Both the position numbers and the translations under genes were made by a program. From Beta vulgaris subsp. vulgaris (Eukaryota > Streptophyta > Magnoliopsida > Caryophyllales > Amaranthaceae), in NCBI RefSeq assembly GCF_026745355.1, contig NC_079210.1, forward strand, positions 8,680,197 to 8,744,196: 64,000 bases of DNA, written 5' to 3'. Positions 1 to 9,819 of this stretch are shown piece by piece. The notes under the pieces are model-generated. The model worked only from the letters and a program-made list of their open reading frames with translations. It did no database searches and had not been told where the DNA came from. Numbering within the stretch: position 1 is the first letter of the stretch; each line of letters opens with the position of its first letter.

Positions 1-389
1 TTACACTATTCACTCATCACCCTTTAACTATCTAGTGTGATATTTATATAGAGGAAAAGTATAGACATGTGGGATCTTGTTAGATTCTTCTCAATATATA
101 CTTTCAAAATATCAAATTTGTATAACTTTTTTTTAAAAAGTGATTGAAAATATGTTGTGCAATGACAAATATGAAAATTCAATTGTTACAATAGAAAAAA
201 GAACGAGGAAAGTATATCATAATGAGACTCAAATGCTACTATACAACTGACTTATGATGCGCAAAGGCAGGTCGTGACTCGTGAGGTTGCTCGGGTGGGC
301 GACTTCAGCATAAGTGTCAATTACTCGGGCGAATGTGATTTGACATGTTGGCTAGATTATGTTGCCGAGTAATAATAATTTGTTCATCA
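1..389. other. No recognised gene
   Basis: AT-rich DNA with a GC-richer patch near 255-365. I see no reading frame of convincing length, no RNA gene and no transposon end. It precedes the duplicated F-box tail and may be the flank of a further duplicated unit lying outside the window. Confidence 0.4.
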
Positions 390-649
390 GATATCCCTTG
401 ATTTAAAATCTGATTGACATTATGCAAGATATTCCTTTATATGGTAATGTCAAATTGTCGATGACACAATACAGCATATGCAGCTGAACCATCTCAAAAA
501 TTTGAAACACTACCCAAGAATGAGAAAGCAATTTAGCTAATGAAGGCACTAGTCTCAAAATAGAACATTCAAATTATATACTTAGCAGAAAAGGACTAAT
601 AACCAAGCTGTAGGTTGTTACAGAAGATAAGGTTTGTCATATGAGATTA
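390..649. repeat. Duplicated F-box 3' flank, left part of upstream copy
   Basis: This stretch matches 3785-4033 in the same orientation with scattered substitutions and small indels. Shared landmarks are TTGATTTAAAATCTGATT, CAAGAATGAGAAAGCAATT and CATATGAGATTA. The match breaks at 649, where a Helitron is inserted, and resumes at 1820. The second copy lies just downstream of the F-box stop codon, so this is an older tandem duplicate of the F-box 3' flank. Confidence 0.85.
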
Positions 650-1819
650 CTAGAATTTTTTGCACGCGATGCGTGCTTGAATTTTTTTTCAAAACAAAAA
701 CTCAATTTTCTTCGACATAAGAGTCAAAATTTGAACATTAGACAAACAAAGTATAATTATTTTTAGTTGTAAAATTTGATTGGTTTAGTTTCTGTCACTT
801 AAGTCTCTCACCATTCTTTTTGTTTTGTTTTTTTTTTACTTTTCAAAGTTAAATTCTATTAACAAAATAGAAATTTTATTGAATTTATTTATGATTTCTA
901 ATATTATAATTTTTTAGTTGATTTTTGAATTAAGTACAGTACTTCGTAAATTGTAAAGAAAGTGGACACTTTGATTTCAAGTCAATTTATTCATAAGTTG
1001 TAGTTTGTAAGTGAATTTTAAAGTTTTTATAAAATTCCTCATTTTAGTGATTTGCATAATGTAAATTATGCAATTTTATAATTTTAGTTGACTTGTGAGA
1101 GTGATTGTTAACATTATATTTTTGGTATTTTTGTTTGAAGTCCCCTTTGATTTGTAAGTGAATTTGTAATTGAGAATGGAAGGGGATAGTCTCTTTATTC
1201 GGGGACACCATAGCTCCCCCCCTTCCCTTATATAATAGAGGTATGCTATACTTTAATTCTTGAATGATATTTTACATAAACCTTTTTACCTTGATAATTA
1301 GTCGCTATTATATAATAGAAAATGATAGGTCCAAATATATGTAAAAGTTTCATTATATATAGAAAACACTTTAAAAAAGTAAATAATTTTTTTTCCTTGT
1401 CTAACTTCAAATTCTGATTTCACTACAAATACACCTCTATTTTTTATCATGACCCACCATTAATTTTGAATGATTTTTGAGAATAGTGATTTGTAAGTAA
1501 ATTCCTGTAAATGTTTTGTATGTATTGACGTTCTAGGTTATTAGTTTTAGTTTATATGTTAATTTTAAGTTTTAATAAAGTTTCCTGATTATTTGAGTGG
1601 GATTTTTATAACGTGATTTTCTCAATTGTATGAGTGGTTTGTAAAGTTTCCTCTTTTAAGTGATTTGTGAGTGAGTGTTGTAAATTAATTTTCGGTAGTT
1701 TTCTTTAAATGTCGATTTTGATTTTGACTTTCCTCTTGTAATTTAGAAAGGGAAGGGGGGTAAAATAGGCGTTTCAAAAGAGGACACCATTGCTCCTCCC
1801 TTCCCTTATATAATAGAGA
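650..1819 (-). mobile_element. Non-autonomous Helitron with preserved empty site
   Basis: On the minus strand the element starts TCTCTATTATATAAGGG (from 1819) and ends CTAG (at 650). A 6-bp-stem hairpin (662-676, arms GCACGC/GCGTGC) lies eight bases before the CTAG. The flanks are A and T, as expected for Helitrons, which insert between A and T without duplicating the target. Removing it joins GAGATTA to TAATTAATAG, matching the uninterrupted paralogous site near 4027-4040. There is no Rep or helicase coding. A second internal 5'-like end near 1225-1240, with the same CCCTTCCCTTATATAATAGAG block, suggests a tandem or head-truncated double unit of about 590 bp. Confidence 0.8.
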
Positions 1820-1905
1820 TAATTAATAGCATACTACTTACTTTGCTAACTATGTCTGAGGAGTATAGCATGAAAAGTCTTGTATCCAACTATCCATGCT
1901 GTGAA
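1820..1905. repeat. Duplicated F-box 3' flank, right part of upstream copy
   Basis: Matches about 4034-4110, including CTATGTCTGAGGAGTATAG and GAAAAGTCTTGTATC. Similarity stops where the second copy runs towards the F-box coding region, so the upstream copy keeps only the flank and lacks the F-box coding sequence. Confidence 0.8.
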
Positions 1906-2035
1906 TACAAAAATGTTTTTTGATAAATTATTGTTTATGTTTAATTATGATGTCAACTTCATATTTATTTGGACTCCATATTTATTAACATTTTTTTTAC
2001 TCTTATATTACAAAATTAATGTTGCGGAAGGAAAA

Positions 2036-2205
2036 ATGGTTAAACCGCAAACCAAACTGCACCAAACCGTTATGCGCGGTTTGGTTTGAGTTGGTTTAGG
2101 AAAAAGTACAGTGCGATTTGGGTTGGAAAAATGTCAAACCGTATATTTACAGTTTGGGTCGGAACCCAACCCAAACCATACCGACCTAAACCGATAACAC
2201 CCCTA
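2036..2205. repeat. CAAACC-rich dispersed repeat, probably a decayed hAT-like MITE
   Basis: Contains repeated CAAACC and GGTTTGGTTT motifs on both strands and ends ACACCCCTAATT. The complement, TTAGGGGTGT, resembles termini of many plant hAT MITEs. The left end and a target duplication were not identified. Confidence 0.4.
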
Positions 2206-2475
2206 ATTATACCCTATCTTCTTATTTCCATTTGACTCTTCAAGTAAAAGAAAATATGCAGGACTAACTATTTAAGAAAAATCAATAAGCAGTTGAGTGC
2301 ATAATTAAATAAACCTTGCATTAGAAAACAGAATAGTGTAGTGCTAGACCCATGATAGAGAAAACTTTCTTGTATTGAATATTTCCTCCATATCAAGTCA
2401 TGTAATTTTAAGTGATCAACAATAGCAGAATTCCACACTAATTTCCTCGAGTTGCTACTTATATCTTGTCATTTC

Positions 2476-2485
2476 TTTTATAAAC
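2476..2485 (+). promoter_or_regulatory. Candidate TATA box of the RIP gene
   Basis: TTTTATAAAC lies about 105 bases before the ATG. Initiation about 30 bases further on would leave an 80-base 5' leader free of upstream ATG codons. Assigned by position and sequence only. Confidence 0.5.
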
Positions 2486-2590
2486 AAGCTGCACTCATCA
2501 CTATAATCACTCACACATTCTAGCTCTGATAACCAAAGTATCAATCACACCCTTACAACAACACTATATATCTTAGCTAACACCCAAAAA

Positions 2591-3427
2591 ATGAAGCAAT
2601 TGCTGCTCATTCTTATAGTGATTTATGTATGGGTGATCCTCAAACAACCCACTTTCGCAGCTGATGTAAGCTTCAACGTGGCAAGCGCTACTAAGACTAG
2701 CTACACAAAATTCTTGAATGATGTACGTGATCTAGTGAAGGACGGGAAATTGAAATACGGAGGCACCAATCTTCCAGTTATGGCTGCACCAAAAGTTCCA
2801 CCGGAATATCTATTGGTTGATTTAGAAGCAGGGGAAGGGGTGGTGATCAGCATAGCTCTAAATAAGAGCAACTTGTATATCCTGGGCTACCTTGATAAGG
2901 TTGCTGAAACTTACAGAGCCCATTTCTTTTCTGACATTGGTTCAGATGCCAACACAACTCTTTTCCCTGAGGCAAAGGGTGTTCAAAACCGGATCAATAT
3001 GGGGTATACAAGTTCCTATAATGAAATTACAGATACTGCTGGGTTTTCTGATAGAGGTAAATTGAGCCTGGGTATTCAACCACTCAACAAGCTGATCAAG
3101 CTTGTATATGCAAACAAGCTCGATGTTAAGATTGAGGCCAGGTTGATGCTAATAGCTGTCCAAATGATCTCAGAGGCTGCACGCTTCAAATATATTGAGA
3201 ACATGATTCTCACAACCTTTACCCACTTCTACAACCCTGATCTAAAGGCAAAAACTTTGGAGGTCAACTGGCAGACAGTTAGCAAGAAAATAATGACTGC
3301 CAAGAATGGAATAATAACACCCTCTCTTTATCTGGTAGATGCTAAGGGAAAGCCTTGGACGGTTTCCCTTGTTAAAGACATAGAAAATGACCTAGGGCTT
3401 TTAAAATACGAGGGTAACAAGGTCTAG
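2591..3427 (+). CDS. Type 1 ribosome-inactivating protein (rRNA N-glycosylase) precursor
   Basis: An uninterrupted 278-residue frame. Proteins of this family remove one adenine from the sarcin-ricin loop of large-subunit rRNA and act in plant defence. Residues 1-23 form a hydrophobic signal peptide with a likely cut after Ala23, so the product should enter the secretory pathway. The RIP fold fills the remaining ~255 residues. The expected active-site residues are visible: Tyr96, a second Tyr near 143, Glu195 and Arg198 in the SEAARFKYIE block, and Trp227. There is no lectin B chain, so it is type 1, and no intron, as is usual for this family. The ATG follows an A-rich context. It faces the F-box gene tail to tail, with 726 bp between stop codons. 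Family assignment is firm; activity is inferred from conserved residues. Confidence 0.93.
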   Translation: MKQLLLILIVIYVWVILKQPTFAADVSFNVASATKTSYTKFLNDVRDLVKDGKLKYGGTNLPVMAAPKVPPEYLLVDLEAGEGVVISIALNKSNLYILGYLDKVAETYRAHFFSDIGSDANTTLFPEAKGVQNRINMGYTSSYNEITDTAGFSDRGKLSLGIQPLNKLIKLVYANKLDVKIEARLMLIAVQMISEAARFKYIENMILTTFTHFYNPDLKAKTLEVNWQTVSKKIMTAKNGIITPSLYLVDAKGKPWTVSLVKDIENDLGLLKYEGNKV

Positions 3428-3784
3428 ACCAAGAACTCTATAAAGCTAGAATTATTATGTTTTTATCACACTAGTTTCGACAAATATTTCAGTTTTTTAT
3501 ACAGTGTGAAGCTGTAAATGTTAAATGTATGTGAATGAATGAAATAACACTGATAAATGTTTAAGATCAAGGAAGAGATCTGGTTTGCATTATAGTCTAA
3601 TCTTATAACTTTGTGTTAGTGTTGTCAGAGAGTAGCCACTAGAAAGCTAACAAAGAATACAACATAACAAAGAACCTCTCGAGGTTACTGTAAATAACTA
3701 TCCTTTATTACCAGTCACCTTTTATCTAGCAAACTATTCACAATAGATTAGCTATGATAGAAGTTAATAAACTACATATTTCAC
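3428..3784. other. 3' flank of the RIP gene
   Basis: AT-rich sequence after the stop codon. AATGAATGAAATAA (about 3533-3546) could serve as a polyadenylation region. No other gene is seen. Confidence 0.4.
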
Positions 3785-4110
3785 TTGATTTAAAATCTGA
3801 TTAACATTATGCGATATATTCCTATCAAATTGACGATGACACAATGGAGCATATCCATCTAAATAATTTGAAGCACCACCCAAGAATGAGAAAGCAATTC
3901 AGCTAATGATGACACTAGTCCATCAGCCTAAGAAGTTGACAATATTGAACATTCAAATTCTCTATTACCAGAAAAGGAGTAATAACCAAGCTCTAAATCG
4001 TTGTAGAAGATAACAATTGTCATATGAGATTATAACTAATAAAATAATGCTTACTTTGCTAGCTATGTCTGAGGAGTATAGTTTGAAAAGTCTTGTATCA
4101 ATGTTGTGTA
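3785..4110. repeat. Duplicated F-box 3' flank, intact copy
   Basis: Second copy of the 390-649 plus 1820-1905 repeat. It is uninterrupted, so it shows the site before Helitron insertion (GAGATTATAACTAAT, about 4026-4040). It lies immediately downstream of the F-box stop codon and is probably partly 3' UTR of that gene. Confidence 0.85.
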
Positions 4111-4153
4111 TATATCTTCATGATTAAGCAGAAATTTGTTGAGTAGAGGAGAA

Positions 4154-5338
4154 CTAATTCTTGCAGCAGGATTGGTCATGTTCGGGTTTAAGTTCCTCAA
4201 GCTGCAGCCCAGGCATGGTTTTATCTTTAATTGAAACAAGACTTTCCATGTATGCAAAAACTCCGCGACATGTTCTCTCATACTGATACGCAAGATCCTT
4301 TAGTTCTTGTGATTCAGAATCCAAAAGTACTAGCTTGCCATAATGACATTCTAGTAAGATACAATTATCCTTCCAATGACCAATGGGATTCCAGATATCT
4401 GGAAGAGGTCCCATGGTTAATTTTTTGATCCAAGATCCTTCTTTTAAAGTCCAAATATCAAAAATCTTGTCAATCGTCTGGAAAGTCAAAAGGGCAAGAC
4501 ACTCATCATATATTCCAATACAATTAGAACTTGGTTGTGAGTAGTCTGGAACATGCATCTCTTTGTAAACATCCGTAGCCATGTCAAAAGAGATGACTAC
4601 TTCTTTACGCACATCCTCCTCTTTATACGATCCCAACCAATAATAAAAACCATTAGAATAAGTGTAACACTTGTTCTCTTGCAACCGAAAATCTCTGCTT
4701 AGATCTCCAATATATCTCCACGAATTAGTCCACAACGAGTAGACATAAACGGAGTGAGGATACATGCTAGGTAAATCTTCTCCAGTCGTAGTACAATGAG
4801 TTTTAATAGCAACCACCTTGAAGTCTTTAGTTAAAGGATCTAATCCAAAACCATAACCTTCCACATGCATATAACAGATGTTAGATGGAAGATTAGGCTT
4901 AGCAACTAATGGAGGCAAGTGTATGAGTTCATTGGTCACCGGATTCCACAAAGCACGAGCACAAAAATTGTGCTCATTAAGATAATATATTCCTTCACAT
5001 GGACCACAAATATATGAGCAATAGATGGGTATATTATATAACACTTCATCAGCAATAACGCGAGGAGTTTCGTCTAACAACAACTCATGCAATTGAAGTT
5101 CTCCATAACTAACATAATGATGAAAAAGGAGACAATTGCGCCACCTATAATTGTTGTTATAATAGTTCTTCAGATGGTTGGAAATGAAATCAGAACTTGA
5201 TATAATCGCATACCATGATTTACATACACTCTTGAACCTTAACAAGTCATTCACAGGAAGCCATGATAGAATTTCAATAATCAAACTTTCAGGCATATGA
5301 TCTCCCTTTTTGATATTCATTGATCTCTCCTTTTCCAT
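4154..5338 (-). CDS. F-box protein with F-box-associated domain
   Basis: Likely substrate receptor of an SCF-type E3 ubiquitin ligase. The frame runs 394 residues from the chosen start. The first ~50 hold the F-box (LIIEILSWLPVNDLLRFK, then SVCKSWYAII), which binds SKP1. The rest matches the plant F-box-associated (FBA) region, with CEGIYYLNE, LWNPVTNELIHLPP and YGFGLDPLTKDFKVV. The frame is open seven codons further upstream, but those codons overlap what looks like a 3' splice site (TTATTTTTAG at 5346-5355), so I start at the second ATG (5338). The target substrate cannot be told from sequence. Plant FBA proteins form large, fast-evolving families, and the duplicated 3' flank nearby fits that. 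Confidence 0.85.
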   Translation of the reverse strand: MEKERSMNIKKGDHMPESLIIEILSWLPVNDLLRFKSVCKSWYAIISSSDFISNHLKNYYNNNYRWRNCLLFHHYVSYGELQLHELLLDETPRVIADEVLYNIPIYCSYICGPCEGIYYLNEHNFCARALWNPVTNELIHLPPLVAKPNLPSNICYMHVEGYGFGLDPLTKDFKVVAIKTHCTTTGEDLPSMYPHSVYVYSLWTNSWRYIGDLSRDFRLQENKCYTYSNGFYYWLGSYKEEDVRKEVVISFDMATDVYKEMHVPDYSQPSSNCIGIYDECLALLTFQTIDKIFDIWTLKEGSWIKKLTMGPLPDIWNPIGHWKDNCILLECHYGKLVLLDSESQELKDLAYQYERTCRGVFAYMESLVSIKDKTMPGLQLEELKPEHDQSCCKN

Positions 5339-5345
5339 TCTCCTC

Positions 5346-6046
5346 CTAAAAATAAGCAAGAAAAAAGAAAATAAGAGCTACTCATAAACACAATTGATAA
5401 ACAATCTATTTATTACAGTATTACTAAACTAGAAACAAAAGGCCCCATAAAAAAAGTAGAAACAAAAGGACATGTCAATGACTCAATTCTTCAGTAAATT
5501 ACTCCCGGCCACCTAAAAAAATCTCGTATTGTTTTTTAGGTTCGAATGCCTATGCCTATGGTGGTTGTAATTGTGGTTGTGGGTATTAAACCTGCATTTT
5601 CAGCAGATTTACTGCAAAGTTGGGATTATTTTCAGATTATGAAAAGATAGGACCACTTTCAAAAGATCAGATCAACTTGGATTATTCATTTCAATTAATC
5701 CAATAAAGAAAAAGACGCACACAACCATCACAACCATCCACATATGATATATACATATACCAACCTAACAGTTACAAGAAGAGATAGAAATCTAACCTTT
5801 CTTTCAATAAGTAAAGTAAATTGTCATCGTAAGATTCAGTGTAACGTTGCAAGGAGAGAGCCATGTTCACTACAACATAGATTGACAGATAATTAAGAAA
5901 AAAATGAAAGATATTGGAAGCAAGAAATGAAGCAAGATTAAAAGTTGAAAGGCAACCCTTACCCAGCAAAACAAAAAAAGGGGGCTAATCAATTTGAAAG
6001 GATATTCATGACAATTAGACTTCCAAATGGGTTAATTAGAGATTAC
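5346..6046 (-). other. Probable intron in the F-box 5' UTR
   Basis: On the minus strand AAAG|GTAATC at 6046 is a good donor and TTATTTTTAG ending at 5346 a good acceptor, seven bases before the ATG. Together they would remove a 701-base intron and leave a short non-coding first exon ending at 6047. Inferred from splice consensus only. Confidence 0.5.
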
Positions 6047-6202
6047 CTTTCTGGGCTGAAGACTTGACAGGGAAAGTAGGAGAGTAGGAGACTGGAGAAT
6101 TGGAGATACAGAAAAAATGTTGCAAAAGTTTAATCTTTATTCGTGAAAATGTTGGAGTACTCTATAGTACTTCATAACTTCATATTATATACTTCCGTTT
6201 AA

Positions 6203-6385
6203 GGGTGCGTTCTCTTCACCGTACTAAATTAAGTTTTGGGTTCAATCAGTTCAGTCCAGTTTAGTTCAGATATGTTTCAATCAGGTCCAATCAAGACAAT
6301 AAGATCCAATAAGTTTCAATCAGCTGTAATAAGTTTCAATCAGGTCCAATAAGATCCAAATAATCAATGATCAATAAATATTTAT
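6203..6385. repeat. Decayed relative of the TTCAGTTCAG inverted-repeat family
   Basis: Begins GTGCGTTCTCTTC and continues with CAGTTCAG, GTCCAATAAG and TTTCAATCAG motifs, like the subterminal parts of the complete elements at 16346 and 30364. The Tat retrotransposon inserted into or beside its right end. Confidence 0.45.
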
Positions 6386-7037
6386 TGTTTATGCCAAATT
6401 CTGATCAGGCAGAACTTAGCTGAGGATCTACAGCTAATGGAGATGCAGCTACAAACAACAAAAGATGCTAGCTACGGAATTAAAAGAGAATGCAAAGAAA
6501 AGGCAAAGACACCAAGAAATGGTGACGCGGAAAACCCCAGGAAGAGGGTAAAAACCGCGGGTGGAATTGAGTCCACCAATCCACTATTTGAGAAGATTAC
6601 AACTTATAGCTAGCAGCTAGCAGCTTAGAGCTTGTACTAAATACACTTGAGAATATTGTAAATGTAGAAGAGAGAAAGAATGTAAGTAAGAGCAATGTAA
6701 AGACTTGTTTTACAGAGTGTTATTCCCTTCTATTTATACTAATACAATTGTATAACGTTACTCCTTTTTTGAACGTTGCATAACTAACTTCCCTACGAAG
6801 GTGCCACAACTCCTAGAATCTAGGGAGATCTCTTCTTCTGCTGGCTAACCACTTCCTCCTATTTCTTTGGCTTAACGTCACTTATTTTGACTTGGTCTTG
6901 ATCAGTATCCAATGTTCTTTCAACCGAATTTATTCAGCTCCCTTCGTCTCTGCTTGCTGTAGCTGCTACCTGAAATCTCTAGCTGGGACAGATGCATAAC
7001 CTGCAGGTTCAGCTTAGGAAATTTTTAGGACATAACA
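6386..7037 (-). repeat. 3' LTR of the Tat element
   Basis: A 652-bp LTR bounded by TG and CA, almost identical to the copy at 15139-15792. It lies downstream of the coding region on the element's own strand. Confidence 0.95.
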
Positions 7038-7052
7038 ATTGCCCCTAACTTG
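7038..7052 (-). promoter_or_regulatory. Polypurine tract of the Tat element
   Basis: Immediately inside the 3' LTR the minus strand reads AAGTTAGGGGCAAT. This short purine-rich run sits where plus-strand DNA priming is expected. Weakly purine-rich, so moderate confidence. Confidence 0.5.
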
Positions 7053-7360
7053 TGATGCCAACCTAGGCGTAGCTGAGTTAAAATCGCAAGTTACCAATCA
7101 AAAACAAACTGTTAGCAAAAGGACTTAAGATTTAAACAAACTTATTCTCAAAATTTTATCTCTTAATCTGAGGAATTAAAACGTGTGAAGATAAAAATTT
7201 TACTCTAGAAGATAAATTCCTTTAATCCGCTGAAAAGATAATTTTCTTGGGAAGAGAAAAATTCATCAGATAATTGATTACTTATCAACAGCTAAAAGAT
7301 AATTTTTTCACGCATCAATAAATTTTTATCCGTTAGCCCAAACTACCGTTGAGCTACCAG

Positions 7361-7370
7361 TATTTAAAGG
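7361..7370 (+). promoter_or_regulatory. Candidate TATA box of the antisense accessory gene
   Basis: TATTTAAAGG lies about 120 bases before the first ATG of the antisense gene. A GT donor-like CTCAG|GTAAAG follows near 7424, so the leader may contain an intron. Confidence 0.4.
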
Positions 7371-7490
7371 ACTCCTCCTCTTTTCCTGAGCTTCACTTTA
7401 TTTTCTAGCGAATTCATCTCCTTCTCAGGTAAAGCTTCTTTCTCTTCTTTCTTCCTCAAGAACTCTGTAGATCTTTTCTTCTTTTCTAAT

Positions 7491-9250
7491 GGGTAGAGCT
7501 ATAGATGACGTCGCTTCGTCGTTACTGAGAGAGATATCGAGGTGCTCAAAGTCCTGGGGGGTTTCCCTGAAGTGCTCAGATTATCCTCCCTACTCCCACA
7601 TGCAGGCCCGAAACCTGCCCTGAAGATTACATTTGCTACTACGAGCACCCTTTTTACCTAGGATACAACTACGCATTTTCCCCCCTCACTAGATCTTTCA
7701 TGGAAGTCTTGCACCTTTCCCCTGGCCAGCTGATGCCAGCTTTTTGGAAAACCTGCCTAACCTTAGAAGCCCTAACTAAGACATGGCATAATCCTTTCTC
7801 TCTAAATGAACTATTGACTGCCTATAGTGTTAGAAAATCGGGCAAGGGTTTCATTACTTTTAGGGCTAAGGCTCCCTTCCCCCCATTAATAGAAGGTACA
7901 ATTGCATCAGATTCTATTTGGAAGACTAGGTATTTCTTTGTAGTGAAAGATTCGCTGGGCGAAGCTGGGGGCCCTCTAGTTGGGGGTTGGTCTACTAAAG
8001 GTACCTAACTGTTCAATTTGTGCTTTGTTTCTAAAAATGAATTAACTAGGTTCTTACCTTGTTTCCCTTGCAGGTCTTGGCCCTATTATCTCCCAGATTC
8101 CTGAACAAGCTGAGAGGCTACCGGACTTGCTTAATTTCCCTGTCGAGGAACGCACCTTCACAGCTCCTGCTGAAGTTTTACCTCTGGATTCTAAGGCTTC
8201 TTCTCGTACCAACTCAATGTCGACAGGTAATTTCGATTTTTGGTGAAGGTTTTACTTTGCTCATAATTCTTGGATATTAGGCTAACTAGGTTTTCCTTAT
8301 CCATGCAGCTCCAGCAAGGTCTAGCAATTTGTCTGATGAAGATGCTATGGATAGGCTGAAGAATAGGAAGAGATCAGCAGCCTCTTCTGGGCAAACTCAG
8401 GTTGAGAGGGCTCCTCGCAAGCACCTACGCTCATCCACCATCCCAACCACCATTGACATCACGACTGATTCTCCTAGAGATGAAGTCCTCGTGAGCTTTC
8501 CTGCTGACTTTCTAGCTGAAGAAGGTCTAGAAGGTGGGATCTGGCCTGCAGCTGACAAGCTCGTATTCCCAGCTGCACAAAAGAGGTTAAAGGGACAGGA
8601 CCCTGAGGTCATCCTGATCATGCTGTTCAGCTATCCCTGCAGGTTAGTAACGTCTTTTGACTTACTTTAGATTAAGAAAATGATTACTGCCGCTTATGAT
8701 TTTTATTGCCTCTCCAGCTTTCCCAAAGCTGCATAGCTGCCAGGGACAGCTTGCGGACTGTGCTACCCTTCAGGATAAGGTGGCTCGTCTGCAAAAGGAC
8801 AATTGACCACCAAAGCTAACTAGAGAGGAGAAACAGTCCCGGCTGGATGCTGAGAGAAGTTAGCTGCTGAGCAAAAATTAATGGAGAAAGAGAGGCAGGA
8901 AAAAGATGAGAAGATAGCTGAGGCGGAGAAAGAAAATGCGCCTGAACACAGTTGTCAGAGATGCCGAGGAAAGGGTTTTAGATGTTCAAGCTGAGGCAAA
9001 AATTATTGAAACTGCGAAGCTGGCATACCTGATAAAATTCAAGAAGCTGGACGACAAGGGTATCAACTTTTATATCGACAGGTTCCTCAAGCTGGACTCG
9101 ATGGCTGCCTGGAGGCCCTAGCTACTGGTGGAAGGCAGATGACTCAGAACAATCTACAGCTGGATCTCCTCCACTGCTTAACCAGCCAGAGGGTGCCGCT
9201 CCAGCTAGCAAGGACGAAACTGTTGGTGATGATGCCAGCGTAGCTTCTTA
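7491..9250 (+). pseudogene. Antisense accessory gene of the Tat element (Transposase_28-like protein), broken
   Basis: Read opposite to gag-pol. The sequence around 7612-8008 encodes a block (EDYICYYEHPF, then YAFSPLT, FMEVLHLSPGQLMPAFWK, FITFRAKAPFPP) that resembles the plant 'putative gypsy-type transposon' domain, Pfam Transposase_28. Introns are visible: GGTACC (about 8000) to TTGCAG (about 8070), GGTAATTT (about 8226) to CATGCAG (about 8309), and possibly one ending CTCTCCAG near 8718. The exon from 8310 is charged and serine-rich. The last part (8720-9120) is rich in K, E, Q and L and would form a coiled coil. A frameshift near 7600 and in-frame stops after 8800 break it. Extra antisense ORFs are known from Tat-lineage elements; the role of this protein is unknown. 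Confidence 0.7.
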
Positions 9251-9819
9251 GTTTCTTCTAGTACTTTATCAGCTTTCTTTCTGGAACATTTTAGTTTTAA
9301 TTAGCTTTGGTACTTTTACCATTGCCTCGGGGCAATGCGTTTTTTGAAACATATTTCCTTTTAGTAATTTAATCGTTTGAACTTATGCTTTGGCCTTTTG
9401 ATTTTAGCTATTGATACTTTGATAAATACTTAAGTTACATGCATGCTTTTTGATCTTAGTATTAGAACAACTATTTACCTGGGGTAAGTGTTGTTCAACT
9501 TCAGGTTGGGCCCTTTTCTTGGTGCTACGACCATTCAGCTAAGTTTGGGTGAACTAACCCTTAGCTGCTTGATGCTGGTGCTACGACCTTGTAGCTGAAT
9601 CTCGAAATTCCAGCTACCCACCTGGGTGCTGCAACCCCTTGCGTTTACCTGCGTATGAAGTGGACTTTAGATGGCTTGCTGCTACGAGCATAAAATACTT
9701 AAGTTGTTAGACAAATTAAGTTGTTGTTTACCTGGTGGACCAATGCTTTCAAAGCAGTGGTTGCCTTTAAAGATTCTGGCGTCTTCGCCCTGGTAACCTG
9801 GTTGATGCCCCAGGTCAGA

